Notes: generated by a model from the sequence alone, not told the origin. A stretch of DNA of 64,000 nucleotides from Pueribacillus theae (GCF_003097615.1 NZ_QCZG01000001.1:1-64000), one strand, 5' to 3'. Positions 32,927 through 43,932 are shown, counted from the stretch's first letter. Numbers and translations: made by a program.

Positions 32927-33790
32927 ATGACAGAATATGAAATGCTGTCGATTTTGGCTGAGGAACTTAATATGCGAAAAGCCGCTGAACGCCTCTACGT
33001 TACCCAGCCCGCATTAAGTCAACGATTAAGGACGATTGAAAGAGAATGGGGGACACAAATTTTTTTACGTTCAAAAAGAGGTTTAGCCCTAACCCCTGCT
33101 GGCGAGAAAATCATTGCATACGTCAACCGTATGATTCGTGAGCAAGAAAAGGTGAGAGATGAAATTTCTTTTTTGAAAGCAGAAGTTTCAGGAACATTAA
33201 AATTGGCGGCTGCTTCAATTATTGGACAGTATTGGCTCCCGAAATTTTTAAAGCAGTACGTGGAGCGATATCCAAATGTAAAAATTTCATTGATTACCGG
33301 GTGGAGCAGCGAAATTTTGCATCAGTTTGATGAAGAGCATTTCCATATTGGGATTATCCGCGGAAATCCTGAATGGAAAGGGATGAAAAAGCGATTATTA
33401 ACAGATGAGCTCGTTCTCGTCGATACAACGATTCAGTCAATTTCAGCATTAAAATCAACCGATAAGCCTTTTATTCAATTTAAAAGTGATTCGACGTACT
33501 ATCGTGAAATCCAATCATGGTGGCACGAACATTTTATATCGCCGCCTGAGCGTACGATTGTTGTCGATCAAATTGAGACATGTAAACAAATGGCATTAAA
33601 TGGGATTGGCTACGCGATCCTGCCTTCCATTAGTTTAACTGAAAACGATCGCGACATTTATAAAATTCCATTAATGACAAAACGTAAAGAAAGAGTGAGC
33701 CGAGATACATGGATTATAAGCCATGAATCCTATACGCGGCTTAAACAAGTAGAAGCATTTCTAAACCTTGTAAGCGAAATGGAGAAATAA
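32927..33790 (+). CDS. ccpC: LysR-type regulator CcpC
   Basis: 287 residues. N-terminal helix-turn-helix (RKAAERLYVTQPALSQRLRT near 17-36), then a LysR effector domain. The blocks ISLITGWSSEIL, IGIIRGNPEWKG, FIQFKSDSTYYREIQSWWHE and VDQIETCKQMALNGIGYAIL correspond closely to CcpC, the citrate-responsive repressor of aconitase and citrate synthase genes. The N terminus is two residues shorter than typical, and the only nearby ribosome-binding site (GGAG) is rather far upstream. The MITE copy A ends only 35 bp before the start codon. Confidence 0.9.
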   Translation: MTEYEMLSILAEELNMRKAAERLYVTQPALSQRLRTIEREWGTQIFLRSKRGLALTPAGEKIIAYVNRMIREQEKVRDEISFLKAEVSGTLKLAAASIIGQYWLPKFLKQYVERYPNVKISLITGWSSEILHQFDEEHFHIGIIRGNPEWKGMKKRLLTDELVLVDTTIQSISALKSTDKPFIQFKSDSTYYREIQSWWHEHFISPPERTIVVDQIETCKQMALNGIGYAILPSISLTENDRDIYKIPLMTKRKERVSRDTWIISHESYTRLKQVEAFLNLVSEMEK

Positions 33791-33863
33791 ATGAATAAAA
33801 GTAACAAAAGAGGGTAATTTATCAATTATGAAGCATTTTTATCTTGTAGAAAAGAGGGATCAT

Positions 33864-34106
33864 ATGGCTAAAATTGGTGTTGAGCAGTCTCTAACTAATG
33901 TTTCTGAAGCACTCCAAAATAACGGTTATGAAGTGGTTACTTTAAAACAAGAATCTGATGCCAAAAATTGTGATGTATGTGTGATTACCGGACAAGATGA
34001 AAATATGATGGGAATTCAAAACACCATCACTGAAGGTTCAATTATTAATGCTAGTGGATTATCAGCTGAAGAAGTTTGCCAGGAAGTTGAAACCCGCTTG
34101 CGATGA
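33864..34106 (+). CDS. ykuS: UPF0180 protein YkuS
   Basis: 80 residues from ATG 33864 (AGAGGG upstream). [20 protein letters not shown] at the N terminus and [19 protein letters not shown] define the UPF0180 family. Function unknown. In B. subtilis the flavodoxin genes ykuN-P and dapH/dapL lie between ccpC and ykuS; none are present here. Followed by a terminator. Confidence 0.9.
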   Translation: MAKIGVEQSLTNVSEALQNNGYEVVTLKQESDAKNCDVCVITGQDENMMGIQNTITEGSIINASGLSAEEVCQEVETRLR

Positions 34107-34110
34107 GAAG

Positions 34111-34150
34111 AATGAGGGGAACAGGCGATAAAGCTGTTCCTCATTTATTC
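34111..34150 (+). terminator. Terminator after ykuS
   Basis: GAGGGGAACAG and CTGTTCCTC form a stem with one bulge, followed by ATTTATT. Confidence 0.7.
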
Positions 34151-34249
34151 TCAATTAGCTGAATGATCTTCCTATCTTCTTAGATTTGTATCGTATAAAA
34201 TAGCAATAAAAACAATCATCTACTTAATTACATTAATTACAATTTAATA

Positions 34250-34278
34250 TTGACTAAAAAGAGAAAGTCCTGTATAAT
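34250..34278 (+). promoter_or_regulatory. Sigma-A promoter of the peroxiredoxin gene
   Basis: TTGACT (34250-34255) and TATAAT (34273-34278) have a 17-bp spacer, 48 bp upstream of the start. No clear PerR box. Confidence 0.8.
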
Positions 34279-34325
34279 TTAGTTGTAATCGAAATAAGGG
34301 GAAAATTTTTTAGGAGGGTTACATA

Positions 34326-34868
34326 ATGGCAGAACGTATGGTTGGCAAACAAGCTCCTCGTTTTGAATTGGATGCTGTAATGCCTGATAAAGAGTTTGGT
34401 AAAGTTAGTCTAGAAGAAATCATGAAACAAGACAAATGGACGGTTTTATTTTTCTATCCAATGGACTTTACTTTCGTATGCCCGACTGAAATTACAGCAA
34501 TGAGCGACCGTTATGACGAGTTCGCAGATTTAGATGCAGAAGTCATTGGGGTTTCCACTGATACAGTGCATACACACTTGGCTTGGATTAACACACCCCG
34601 CGATGATAACGGCCTGGGTGATTTGAAATATCCTTTAGCTGCGGATACAAACCACCAAGTATCTAAAGAGTATGGTGTTCTTATCGAAGAAGAAGGTGTT
34701 GCACTGCGCGGTCTTTACATTATTAACCCTGAGGGAGAACTTATGTATTCTGTTGTGAACCATAACAACATTGGACGTGATGTTGACGAAACTTTACGTG
34801 TTCTTCAAGCACTTCAAACAGGCGGACTTTGCCCAGCAAACTGGAGACCTGGACAAGCTACATTATAA
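34326..34868 (+). CDS. ykuU: Typical 2-Cys peroxiredoxin (YkuU-like)
   Basis: Reduces peroxides with thioredoxin-type donors in the cytoplasm. 180 residues. Peroxidatic Cys in DFTFVCPTEI near residue 52, resolving Cys in GGLCPANW near 170, and the catalytic Thr/Arg environment are intact. ATG 34326 has GGAGG 7-8 nt upstream. Next to ykuS as in B. subtilis. Its own strong promoter and terminator make it monocistronic. Confidence 0.93.
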   Translation: MAERMVGKQAPRFELDAVMPDKEFGKVSLEEIMKQDKWTVLFFYPMDFTFVCPTEITAMSDRYDEFADLDAEVIGVSTDTVHTHLAWINTPRDDNGLGDLKYPLAADTNHQVSKEYGVLIEEEGVALRGLYIINPEGELMYSVVNHNNIGRDVDETLRVLQALQTGGLCPANWRPGQATL

Positions 34869-34882
34869 TTCCATAAGGACTC

Positions 34883-34927
34883 AGCTCAAAGATGTTCTTT
34901 TTTTGAACATCTTTGAGCTTTTTTCTT
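34883..34927 (+). terminator. Terminator after ykuU
   Basis: A 15-bp perfect stem (AGCTCAAAGATGTTC / GAACATCTTTGAGCT) with a T-rich loop and T tract. Confidence 0.95.
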
Positions 34928-35005
34928 TAGGGAATACGGCATAAGAAGTTTAATTATGGTATGATATTTGCAAATTGCAAGTTTGGCATTGACGGAGGAA
35001 TGGTT

Positions 35006-35668
35006 GTGAAGAAGGAATTTGCGGTTATCGGTCTCGGCCGGTTCGGGGGAAGCATTTGCCGGGAATTAATTGCTCAAGGAATGGAAGTTCTTGCGATTGA
35101 TATCGATGAAGAAAGAGTCAATGAATATTCAGAAATTGCAACGTACGCTGTGATTGCGGATACGACAGATGAGGCTGTTCTTAAAAACCTTGGTATCCGT
35201 AATTTTGAGCATGTGATTGTAGCGATAGGGGATAATATTCAAGCAAGCATTTTAACAACGATTATTTTAAAAGAACTTGGAGTAGAACGAATTACTGTGA
35301 AAGCTCAAAATGATTATCATGAAAAGGTTTTACGGAAAATTGGGGCAGATCAAGTTGTTCATCCTGAAAGAGATATGGGAGTAAGGATTGTAACCAATCT
35401 TGTTTCCAATAATGTTCTTGACTATCTAGAGTTGTCAAACGAATATAGTATTGTTGAATTGATTGCTGGAATAAAAATGGATGGAAAGACATTACTTGAA
35501 TTAGATATCCGTGCAAAATACGGCGTGAATATCGTTGCAATTAAAAGAAATGAAGAGATTCTAGTTTCCCCACAAGCGGAAGAAAAAATAAAAAAAGGCG
35601 ATGTTTTAGTCGTTATTGGTGCATATCAAGATATTAACCGTTTAGAGAAAAAAATGTCGGAAGAATGA
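35006..35668 (+). CDS. ktrC: K+ channel gating subunit KtrC (RCK/TrkA type)
   Basis: 220 residues from GTG 35006 (GGAGG 7-8 nt upstream). N-terminal RCK_N Rossmann motif AVIGLGRFGGSICREL near 6-21 and the ADTTDEAVL motif bind ATP/ADP or NAD. The C-terminal RCK_C domain (about 140-220) is the c-di-AMP binding module in Ktr proteins. Partners with a membrane KtrB/KtrD, not encoded here. Located next to rnjA, as ykqB is next to ykqC in B. subtilis. KtrA is an alternative label; length and neighbour favour KtrC. Confidence 0.88.
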   Translation: MKKEFAVIGLGRFGGSICRELIAQGMEVLAIDIDEERVNEYSEIATYAVIADTTDEAVLKNLGIRNFEHVIVAIGDNIQASILTTIILKELGVERITVKAQNDYHEKVLRKIGADQVVHPERDMGVRIVTNLVSNNVLDYLELSNEYSIVELIAGIKMDGKTLLELDIRAKYGVNIVAIKRNEEILVSPQAEEKIKKGDVLVVIGAYQDINRLEKKMSEE

Positions 35669-35673
35669 GCAAC

Positions 35674-35699
35674 AAAAAAACGCCCTAGGGCGTTTTTTT
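35674..35699. terminator. Bidirectional terminator between ktrC and rnjA
   Basis: AAAAAACGCCC-TA-GGGCGTTTTTT is a near-perfect palindrome with T and A tracts on both sides of the convergent genes. Confidence 0.93.
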
Positions 35700-35734
35700 A
35701 ATAAAGACGTCAAAACAAGGACACGTCAGCATCT

Positions 35735-37402
35735 TTAGATTTCCATAATAATCGGTAAGATCATTGGCCGTCTTTTTGTTTTTTCATACAAAAATGGAGC
35801 CAGTGTTTCTGTTACTTCATTTTTTATCTCCGACCATTGATTTGTTTGTTTTTCCATCACCTGATTAAGGTGATTACTTAGTAAATCTTGCGCTTCTTTT
35901 ATTAAGTCCCCAGACTCACGCATATACACAAACCCTCTTGAAATGATATCTGGACCAGAAACGATTTTGTACTCTTTCATATTGATACTGACAACGACAA
36001 CAACAAGCCCTTCTTCAGAAAGAATCTTTCGATCCCGCAAAACGATGTTGCCGATATCGCCAATCCCACTTCCATCAACATAAATCGAACCCGAAGGGAT
36101 TTTTCCTACAATCGAAGCATTATTTTCCTCAAGGGCAAGTACATCCCCATTATCCATAATAAATGAATGATCTTCAGGAATACCGCAATCCGCTGCTAGC
36201 TGCGTATGGATTTTTAGCATTCGGTATTCGCCATGAATAGGCATGAAAAACGTAGGTTTCATGAGGCGCAGCATCAGTTTTTGTTCTTGTTGCCCACCAT
36301 GCCCGGACGTATGAATATCACTTAATTTGTGATGAATGACTTCAGCGCCTGCACGATAAAGTTTGTTAATGATTCTGCCAACGCTTACCGCATTTCCCGG
36401 TATAGGCGACGACGAAAAAACAACAGTATCTCCAGGTATGATTTGAATTTGCCGATGTGTGCCATTAGCTATCCGTGACAGGGCAGCCATCGGTTCCCCT
36501 TGGCTGCCGGTGCAGAGAATTGTTATTTCGTTATCAGGGACGCGGTTAATTTGCGACGGCTCAATAAATGTTTCTTTAGGTGCCTTAATATAGCCTAATT
36601 CTTGTCCAATTTCCATTGCGGATTCCATGCTTCGCCCGAAAACGGCAACTTTACGATCACTTTCAACAGCAGCTTCAACAACTTGCTGGAGCCTATGGAT
36701 ATTTGAGGCAAATGTAGCAAAAATAATTCTGCCGTTCACTTTGCGGAAAATATTTTGGATCGTTTCCCCAACACGGCGTTCAGACATTGTAAAATCGGGG
36801 ATTTCACTGTTGGTGCTGTCTGACATTAATAAAAGGACCCCTTCTTTTCCGATTTCAGCCATTTTTGTTAAGTTCGCAGGCTCGCCAACTGGGGTAAAAT
36901 CAAACTTAAAATCTCCGGTTTGAACGATGTTTCCAGAAGGGGTTTTTACGACGATACCGTAGGAGTCCGGGATACTGTGCGTTGTCCTGAAAAAACTGAC
37001 AGACGTTTTTCGGAATTTAATGACGTCGTCTTCTTGAATTTCGATTAATTTTGCTTCCCTTAAAAGACCGTGTTCTTCAAGTTTGTTTCGAATAAGACCG
37101 ATTGCCAACTTTCCACCGTATATTGGAATGTTAACTTGCCGCAACAAAAACGGAATTCCGCCAATATGGTCTTCATGTCCGTGTGTAATAAATAGTCCTT
37201 TAATTTTTTCACTATTTCTCTCAAGGTAAGTATAATCTGGAATGACGTAATCGATTCCTAATAATTCATCTTCCGGAAACTTAATTCCCGCGTCAATCAA
37301 GATAATCTCGTCTTGAAATTGAATGCCGTAGGTGTTTTTGCCAATTTCACCGAGGCCTCCAAGTGCGAAGACGGCTGTTTGATGATTTTTAATAAATTTC
37401 AT
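35735..37402 (-). CDS. rnjA: Ribonuclease J1
   Basis: 555 residues. 5'-3' exonuclease and endonuclease central to mRNA decay and 16S rRNA maturation. Metallo-beta-lactamase centre [10 protein letters not shown] near 74-83, beta-CASP region with SDSTNSE and the FGRSMES motif near 250, C-terminal RNase J domain. ATG 37402 has GGAGAAG upstream. In B. subtilis it is preceded by rpoY (RNA polymerase epsilon); no such ORF lies upstream here. Confidence 0.96.
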   Translation of the reverse strand: MKFIKNHQTAVFALGGLGEIGKNTYGIQFQDEIILIDAGIKFPEDELLGIDYVIPDYTYLERNSEKIKGLFITHGHEDHIGGIPFLLRQVNIPIYGGKLAIGLIRNKLEEHGLLREAKLIEIQEDDVIKFRKTSVSFFRTTHSIPDSYGIVVKTPSGNIVQTGDFKFDFTPVGEPANLTKMAEIGKEGVLLLMSDSTNSEIPDFTMSERRVGETIQNIFRKVNGRIIFATFASNIHRLQQVVEAAVESDRKVAVFGRSMESAMEIGQELGYIKAPKETFIEPSQINRVPDNEITILCTGSQGEPMAALSRIANGTHRQIQIIPGDTVVFSSSPIPGNAVSVGRIINKLYRAGAEVIHHKLSDIHTSGHGGQQEQKLMLRLMKPTFFMPIHGEYRMLKIHTQLAADCGIPEDHSFIMDNGDVLALEENNASIVGKIPSGSIYVDGSGIGDIGNIVLRDRKILSEEGLVVVVVSINMKEYKIVSGPDIISRGFVYMRESGDLIKEAQDLLSNHLNQVMEKQTNQWSEIKNEVTETLAPFLYEKTKRRPMILPIIMEI

Positions 37403-37568
37403 AATTTCTACTTCTCCAATACTTTTCTCATTATATTTTTACCAAAACTTCCCGAATGCAGACATTTTGTTGGAAGTTTCACTTTCTTGAACCCGAAGCC
37501 ATGTTTATAGTATAAAGGAAAATGGAATGTTTTTCATGTTTTTGTTGTAATAATCTCTTCTTTTTTAC

Positions 37569-37632
37569 GTTAGGAAAGCATAAATAGCGGTAGAAAATCG
37601 ACGTAGCAGCAAACTTTAAGCCCTAGTATAAG
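37569..37632 (+). repeat. Dispersed intergenic repeat, copy 2
   Basis: Matches 1382-1450: GTTAGGAAAG then AGAAAATCGACGTAGCAGCA and TTTAAGCCCTAGT, about three differences in the 29-bp core. Same strand as copy 1. Confidence 0.7.
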
Positions 37633-37715
37633 GGCAATTTACCGTTAGCGAGATTATACTCTGTGTGTACTATGCCTTATTTTATGCCATTAAGGCCTGC
37701 CAACCGGCAAGTTTT

Positions 37716-37793
37716 TTAAAATTCTGGCAGAAGGTTTTGATTTATTAATTTAGACCAGCGCTTAAGTATTTTTTTTCTTAATTTTTTTAGCAT
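37716..37793 (-). CDS. Possible 25-aa cationic peptide
   Basis: Short frame reading MLKKLRKKILKRWSKLINQN then LLPEF. ATG 37793 has AAAGGGG about 10 nt upstream. Strongly basic and amphipathic N-terminal half. A hairpin (TGCCGGTTGGCA) follows. Could be a toxin-like or antimicrobial-type peptide, or chance coding in AT-rich DNA. No homologue is recognised. Confidence 0.25.
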   Translation of the reverse strand: MLKKLRKKILKRWSKLINQNLLPEF

Positions 37794-37936
37794 CACGCTG
37801 CATCCCCTTTCTATTCAATTCCAGTTACGAATAGTATTTGAAACTGTCTTTAAAAATTTCAGGTAAATAGTGGGAGATGCAGGTTTAAGTGAAACGGGGG
37901 GTTAGATTTGGCTACTTGGCAAGTTTATACTTTCTT

Positions 37937-37969
37937 AAAAAAACCGGGCAAAAGTCGTCCCGGTTTTTA
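37937..37969. terminator. Terminator downstream of def
   Basis: AAAACCGGG and CCCGGTTTT flank a 10-nt loop, with A and T tracts. It serves the minus-strand def gene. Confidence 0.88.
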
Positions 37970-38059
37970 TACGAATTGCTCTTCATTCTCTAATTATAAG
38001 TGAAATCGGTCTTTTTCGCCAATTTTGGCTTTTAACCCGTGAATTGTTAAGAAAATCGC

Positions 38060-38608
38060 TTAACGAAGTACGGGTTTTCCATATGTTTGAAATGGGTCTT
38101 TTTTGTCGATTCGATCGTAAAACATAATGCCGTCCAAATGATCGATTTCATGCTGAAAACAAATGGCAGGAAGGCCTTTAAGGCGAAGTTTAACTTCACT
38201 GCCGTTTAGATCAGTGCCTGTAACAGTTATCCTTGCATACCGGGGCACATTTCCCGGGATGTCTTCATCCACCGATAGGCAGCCTTCTCCACCTTCCAAA
38301 TAAGTCTGTTCAACAGAATGGCTTAAAATTTTCGGATTAAAAAGAGCATAACTGTATACATTCTCTTCGTCATCTGTAACAAGGACTGCGATCATTCTTT
38401 TGCTGATGCCGATTTGAGGAGCTGCAAGTCCAATACCGGGACGAAGTCCATATTTTTCGGCTATTTTAGGATCTTGGCTGTTCTTTAAAAACTGCAACAT
38501 TTCCTGCAGCGTTTCTTTTTCTTCTTGTGAAGCGGGCAGTTTAACCGAAGCCGCTTTTTCTCGAAGAATGGGATGGCCATCCATGATAATATCTGTCATT
38601 TTAATCAT
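38060..38608 (-). CDS. def: Peptide deformylase
   Basis: Removes the N-formyl group from nascent proteins. 182 residues. The three family motifs are intact: [10 protein letters not shown] near 58, EGCLSV near 112 (metal Cys) and QHEIDHLDG near 153 (HExxH). The insertions typical of the longer Gram-positive type II class are present. ATG 38608, with AGGAG upstream. Comparable to defB (ykrB), next to rnjA and pdh in B. subtilis. Confidence 0.95.
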   Translation of the reverse strand: MIKMTDIIMDGHPILREKAASVKLPASQEEKETLQEMLQFLKNSQDPKIAEKYGLRPGIGLAAPQIGISKRMIAVLVTDDEENVYSYALFNPKILSHSVEQTYLEGGEGCLSVDEDIPGNVPRYARITVTGTDLNGSEVKLRLKGLPAICFQHEIDHLDGIMFYDRIDKKDPFQTYGKPVLR

Positions 38609-38694
38609 TGAATTATGTCACTCCTAAACACTCAAGCGTCAATTTAATTTTACCATAAAATAAGGTGATGTAGCATTAAACACGTATTAGAGCA

Positions 38695-38733
38695 TGTTCA
38701 AAAAGTCTGCAGGCCCACAGGATGTGAGTCAAT
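38695..38733 (+). mobile_element. Truncated MITE-like repeat, copy D
   Basis: TGTTCAAAAAGTCTGCAGGC and then CACAGGATGTGAGTCA match the left end of copy A (TGTTCAAAAAGTCCGGAGGC, then TACAGGAGGTAAGTCA). The rest of the element is absent. Confidence 0.7.
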
Positions 38734-38743
38734 TGCCCATTGG

Positions 38744-38757
38744 TCAAAACGTTTTGA
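38744..38757. promoter_or_regulatory. Perfect CG-centred palindrome
   Basis: TCAAAACGTTTTGA is a 14-bp perfect palindrome, 350 bp upstream of pdhA. It resembles LacI-family operators, but the outer bases differ from a standard CcpA cre (TGAAAACGTTTTCA). Confidence 0.45.
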
Positions 38758-38820
38758 GGTTATTTTTCTTGAGATTAGGGAAAAAATCTATACAAAAAGA
38801 ATCAAATTATTCAGCTCTTT

Positions 38821-38977
38821 TATAGTACAGTTTTTATCTATTATATAATACAGTTTAGAAACAATTCGCTTGAAATTATAGTATTTATAAGATAAACTTA
38901 AATAAAATTAAGACGTGTTATATTCAGAGCCTAAATCTAATATAGTACAGAAATTTTTCTTCTCATACTGTTATATA
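38821..38977. repeat. Repeated TATAGTACAG-type motif upstream of pdhA
   Basis: TATAGTACAG at 38821-38830 and 38941-38950, TATAATACAG at 38844-38853, and an inverted relative CTGTTATATA at 38968-38977. Each contains a -10-like hexamer followed by ACAG. Confidence 0.6.
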
Positions 38978-39093
38978 ACCGCTTACATACTTGCTAAATC
39001 GAGGACATTCATTAGTCATGCAGCTTTTGGTTAACCTAATAAGTATCTTTGCTTATTAAAAAATGGATATAAATTAAGTAATGATCAATATGA

Positions 39094-40197
<1,104 letters not shown>

Positions 40198-40198
40198 A

Positions 40199-41176
40199 AT
40201 GGCGCAAATGACGATGATTCAAGCAATTACTGACGCCTTGAGAACAGAGCTTAAAAACGATGAGAATGTTCTTGTTTTTGGAGAGGATGTCGGACAAAAC
40301 GGGGGCGTCTTCCGGGCAACTGAAAATTTGCAAAAAGAATTTGGCAAAGACCGGGTGTTTGATACACCGCTGGCCGAGTCTGCCATTAATGGTTTAGCGA
40401 TTGGGCTGGCACTGCAAGGATACCGTCCGGTACCTGAAATTCAGTTCTTCGGCTTTGTCTATGAAACGATGGATGCTATCTCGGGACAAATGGCCAGAAT
40501 GCGCTACAGAACCGGTGGAACCCGTTCGGCACCGATAACCATTCGCTCTCCTTTTGGCGGCGGTGTAAAAACACCTGAACTGCATGCCGACAGTCTTGAA
40601 GGATTATTGGCCCAGCAACCAGGGTTGAAAGTTGTTATTCCTTCTACCCCTTATGATGCCAAAGGGCTATTAATCTCTGCCATCCGTGACAACGATCCGG
40701 TTATCTTTTTGGAGCATATGAAGCTGTATCGCTCGTTTAGAGAAGAAGTACCTGAGGAAGAATACACAATAGAACTAGGAAAGGCAGATGTCAAAAGAGA
40801 AGGGCATGACATTTCCATTATTACATATGGTGCCATGGTTCAATCGTCTATTAAAGCGGCCGAAGCGCTTGAAAAGGAAGGTATTTCAGCCGAGGTTATT
40901 GATTTAAGAACGGTTAGCCCGTTGGATGTTGATGCCATTGTCGCATCAGTAGAAAAGACAAATCGTGCCATCGTCGTACAAGAAGCACAAAAACAAGCAG
41001 GCGTCGCGGCAAATGTTGTGGCGGAAATTAATGATCGTGCCATCTTAAGCTTGGAAGCTCCCGTTCTTCGAGTGACAGCTCCTGATACGGTTTATCCATT
41101 TTCTGCAGCCGAAGACGTTTGGCTACCTAATTATAAAGACATTATTGAAAAAGCAAAACAAGTAATCCATTTTTAA
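40199..41176 (+). CDS. pdhB: Pyruvate dehydrogenase E1 component beta subunit
   Basis: 325 residues. Transketolase-like beta subunit; forms the TPP site with Pdh[18 protein letters not shown] near 28-44, [15 protein letters not shown] near 58 with the TPP-activating Glu, and MRYRTGG near 100. ATG 40199, one nt after the pdhA stop; a binding site is encoded inside pdhA (GAAGGAG). Operon partner of pdhACD. Confidence 0.97.
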   Translation: MAQMTMIQAITDALRTELKNDENVLVFGEDVGQNGGVFRATENLQKEFGKDRVFDTPLAESAINGLAIGLALQGYRPVPEIQFFGFVYETMDAISGQMARMRYRTGGTRSAPITIRSPFGGGVKTPELHADSLEGLLAQQPGLKVVIPSTPYDAKGLLISAIRDNDPVIFLEHMKLYRSFREEVPEEEYTIELGKADVKREGHDISIITYGAMVQSSIKAAEALEKEGISAEVIDLRTVSPLDVDAIVASVEKTNRAIVVQEAQKQAGVAANVVAEINDRAILSLEAPVLRVTAPDTVYPFSAAEDVWLPNYKDIIEKAKQVIHF

Positions 41177-41192
41177 AAAGGAGGGAAGCGCA

Positions 41193-42500
41193 TTGGCATT
41201 TGAATTTAAGTTACCAGATATTGGTGAGGGCATCCATGAAGGTGAAATTGTGAAATGGTTTGTAAAGCCCGGTGATACGGTAAAAGAAGACGATCCAATT
41301 GCAGAGATTCAGAATGACAAAGCAGTTGTAGAAATTCCTTGCCCAGTCGATGGAAAAGTTCTTGAAATTAAGGCGAATGAAGGGGATACTGTAGTAGTCG
41401 GGGATGTCATTATTACATTTGAAGCCGAAGGATATGAAGACAAAGGAAACGGCGGCGAAACGACAGAAAATGAAGTAGTAAAAGACGAAAGTGAAAAAGG
41501 GCTCGTCAACAAGGACGAAATGGTTAGCGATCCTGAAGCGAAGGAAAGCGAAAAAGCGGACGAAAAAGAAGAACAAAAAGAAACAAACGTTGAAGAAAAG
41601 GCCAGAGTGATCGCGATGCCTTCAGTCCGTAAATTTGCAAGGGAAAAAGATGTTGATCTGTCAAAAGTAACAGGCACCGGAAAAAATGGAAGAATTTTAA
41701 AAGAAGATGTTGAGAACTTCTTAAGCGGTGATATAAAAGAAAAAGATAAAACGGAACAGCCTGTATCGCAAGCAGCAGAACCAGCTGTAGAAGAAAACAA
41801 GGCGGAAACACGAGAGAAGATAAGAGGCATCCGTAAAGTGATCGCAAAGGCAATGGTGCATTCCAAGCATACAGCCCCTCATGTTACCCATATGGATGAT
41901 GTTGTTGTCACAGATTTAGTCGCCCATCGGAAAAAATATAAAGAGGCAGCAGCTGAAAAAGACATAAAATTAACCTATTTGCCTTACGTTGTAAAAGCAC
42001 TTGTATCCGCATTGCGGGAATACCCGGTTTTGAACGCTTCCATTGACGATGAAAATGAAGAAATCATTTACAAACATTATTATAATATCGGCATTGCGGC
42101 CGATACAGAAAATGGTCTGGTTGTGCCTGTTATAAAAGATGCCGATCGCAAATCGATCCTCATGCTTTCAAAAGAAATAAATGAACTTGCAGGCAAAGCG
42201 AGAGAAGGCAAGCTGACAAACAACGAAATGAAAGGCAGCAGCTGTACGATTTCGAATCTCGGTTCTGCAGGCGGGCAATGGTTCACACCTGTCATCAATC
42301 ATCCGGATGTTGCAATTCTTGGTGTTGGCCGCATTCAAGAAAAAGCAGTTGTTGAAAACGGAGAAGTTGTCGTTTCACCTGTTCTCGCGTTATCCTTAAC
42401 TTACGATCATCGGCTTGTCGATGGCGTAATGGCTCAGAAAGCATTAAATCACATAAAACGCTTATTGAATGACCCACAATTACTAATAATGGAGGCGTAA
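41193..42500 (+). CDS. pdhC: Dihydrolipoamide acetyltransferase (PDH E2)
   Basis: 435 residues forming the PDH core. One N-terminal lipoyl domain with target Lys43 ([12 protein letters not shown]), an acidic Glu/Lys-rich linker (about 85-140), the E1/E3-binding domain ([20 protein letters not shown] near 142-161), a second linker, and the catalytic domain ending in the active site [12 protein letters not shown] near 400. Lipoylation depends on the LipM/LipL relay; lipM is at 23 kb. TTG 41193 with AAGGAGGG 7-9 nt upstream. Confidence 0.97.
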   Translation: MAFEFKLPDIGEGIHEGEIVKWFVKPGDTVKEDDPIAEIQNDKAVVEIPCPVDGKVLEIKANEGDTVVVGDVIITFEAEGYEDKGNGGETTENEVVKDESEKGLVNKDEMVSDPEAKESEKADEKEEQKETNVEEKARVIAMPSVRKFAREKDVDLSKVTGTGKNGRILKEDVENFLSGDIKEKDKTEQPVSQAAEPAVEENKAETREKIRGIRKVIAKAMVHSKHTAPHVTHMDDVVVTDLVAHRKKYKEAAAEKDIKLTYLPYVVKALVSALREYPVLNASIDDENEEIIYKHYYNIGIAADTENGLVVPVIKDADRKSILMLSKEINELAGKAREGKLTNNEMKGSSCTISNLGSAGGQWFTPVINHPDVAILGVGRIQEKAVVENGEVVVSPVLALSLTYDHRLVDGVMAQKALNHIKRLLNDPQLLIMEA

Positions 42501-42504
42501 TGGA

Positions 42505-43920
42505 ATGGTTGTAGGAGATTTTGCTGAAGAAATTGACACGCTTATTATCGGGTCGGGTCCAGGAGGCTATGTTGCAGCAATTCGTGCAGCACAGCTTGGC
42601 CAAAAAGTTACACTAGTAGAAAGAGGAGAAACCCTTGGAGGAGTATGCCTAAACGTGGGATGTATCCCTTCAAAAGCGCTGATAAGCACTAGCCACAAGG
42701 TTGAGGAAATGAAAAATTCCAGTGATCTCGGGATCACAGTAGATAATGTGAATGTTGATTTTTCAAAAGTCCAAGATTGGAAAAACTCTGTCGTTAAAAA
42801 ATTAACCGGCGGTGTTGAAGGACTAATGAAGGGAAATAAAGTGGAAGTCGTTAAAGGCGAGGCGTATTTCTCGGATGAAAAAACGGTTCGAGTGACAAAA
42901 GACGAATACACGACACAAACTTACAAATTCAACAATTGTATCATCGCAACCGGTTCAAGGCCTATTGAATTGCCTAATTTTAAATGGAGTGACCGAGTCA
43001 TCTCGTCCACCGAGGCTTTATCCCTTAATGAAATTCCAAAAAAACTTGTCGTTATTGGCGGAGGATATATTGGAACCGAGCTAGGTACGGCGTATGCTAA
43101 TTTCGGTACCGAAGTCGTTATTTTAGAAGGTGAGAAGCAAATTCTATCTGGCTTTGAAAAGCAAATGGGTATGCTTGTTTCCCGCTCATTGAAGAAAAAG
43201 GGAGCAGAAATTTATACTGGTGCGATGGCACAAAGTGTTGAAGAAAAAGAAGACGGTGTCGTTGTAACAGCAGAAATTAAAGGGGAAACGAAAACCTTTG
43301 AAGCCGATTACGTATTAGTAACTGTCGGACGCCGCCCAAATACAGATGAGCTTGGGCTTGAACAAATCGGTGTTGAATTGACAGACAAAGGATTAATCAA
43401 AGTTGACAACCAATGCAAAACAAACATAGATGGCATTTATGCCATTGGTGATGTTGTTTCCGGCCCTGCACTTGCCCACAAAGCTTCTTACGAAGGGAAA
43501 GTAGCTGCGGAAGCAATCAGTGGCAAACCTTCACAAGTTGATTATTTAGCGATTCCTGAAGTTGTGTTCTCTGAACCGGAGCTTGCTTCAGTTGGCTACA
43601 ATGAAAAGGAAGCGAAGGAAGCCGGCTTTGACGCTGTCGCTTCGAAATTTCCATTTGCCGCAAATGGCCGCGCTCTTACACTTAATGCGACAGACGGCTT
43701 TGTAAAGCTCGTCACAAGAAAAGAAGATGGGCTCGTTTTAGGCGCTCAAATTGCTGGGCCAAGCGCATCAGATATGATTGCTGAACTGGGGCTTGCCATT
43801 GAAACGGGTGTCACAGCCGAAGATATTGCTCTGACCATTCATGCCCATCCAACACTTGGAGAAATTACAATGGAAGCAGCAGAAGTCGCTCTTGGTACAC
43901 CTGTTCATATTGTAAAATAG
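42505..43920 (+). CDS. pdhD: Dihydrolipoamide dehydrogenase (PDH E3)
   Basis: 471 residues. FAD enzyme that reoxidises the lipoyl arm with NAD+. FAD motif [17 protein letters not shown] near 14, redox pair [15 protein letters not shown] near 46, NAD motif [12 protein letters not shown] near 184, catalytic HAHPTLGE near 448 at the interface. May also serve other 2-oxoacid dehydrogenases. ATG 42505, 4 nt after pdhC. Last gene of the operon, closed by a terminator. Confidence 0.97.
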   Translation: MVVGDFAEEIDTLIIGSGPGGYVAAIRAAQLGQKVTLVERGETLGGVCLNVGCIPSKALISTSHKVEEMKNSSDLGITVDNVNVDFSKVQDWKNSVVKKLTGGVEGLMKGNKVEVVKGEAYFSDEKTVRVTKDEYTTQTYKFNNCIIATGSRPIELPNFKWSDRVISSTEALSLNEIPKKLVVIGGGYIGTELGTAYANFGTEVVILEGEKQILSGFEKQMGMLVSRSLKKKGAEIYTGAMAQSVEEKEDGVVVTAEIKGETKTFEADYVLVTVGRRPNTDELGLEQIGVELTDKGLIKVDNQCKTNIDGIYAIGDVVSGPALAHKASYEGKVAAEAISGKPSQVDYLAIPEVVFSEPELASVGYNEKEAKEAGFDAVASKFPFAANGRALTLNATDGFVKLVTRKEDGLVLGAQIAGPSASDMIAELGLAIETGVTAEDIALTIHAHPTLGEITMEAAEVALGTPVHIVK

Positions 43921-43932
43921 TTAGATTTGAAA

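Larger units (their letters stand above)
37403..38059. other. Gene-poor interval between rnjA and def
   Basis: About 650 bp with no conserved gene. Where Bacillus usually has rpoY and ykrA there is no minus-strand frame of 60 codons or more. It holds the second copy of the 1.4-kb repeat (37569-37632), a possible 25-aa cationic peptide frame (37716-37793), and a terminator (37937-37969). Confidence 0.75.

Noticed and set aside
32683-32940. 85-codon open frame after the efflux gene
   Set aside because: It is almost entirely MITE copy A sequence. The same peptide segment (CGAQSYASSTFLPL) reappears from copy B because the repeat is duplicated, not because a gene is conserved.
37914-38009. 31-codon TTG frame after GGGGGG
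   Set aside because: The frame runs through the def terminator stem and encodes no recognisable peptide; the G run is probably coincidental.
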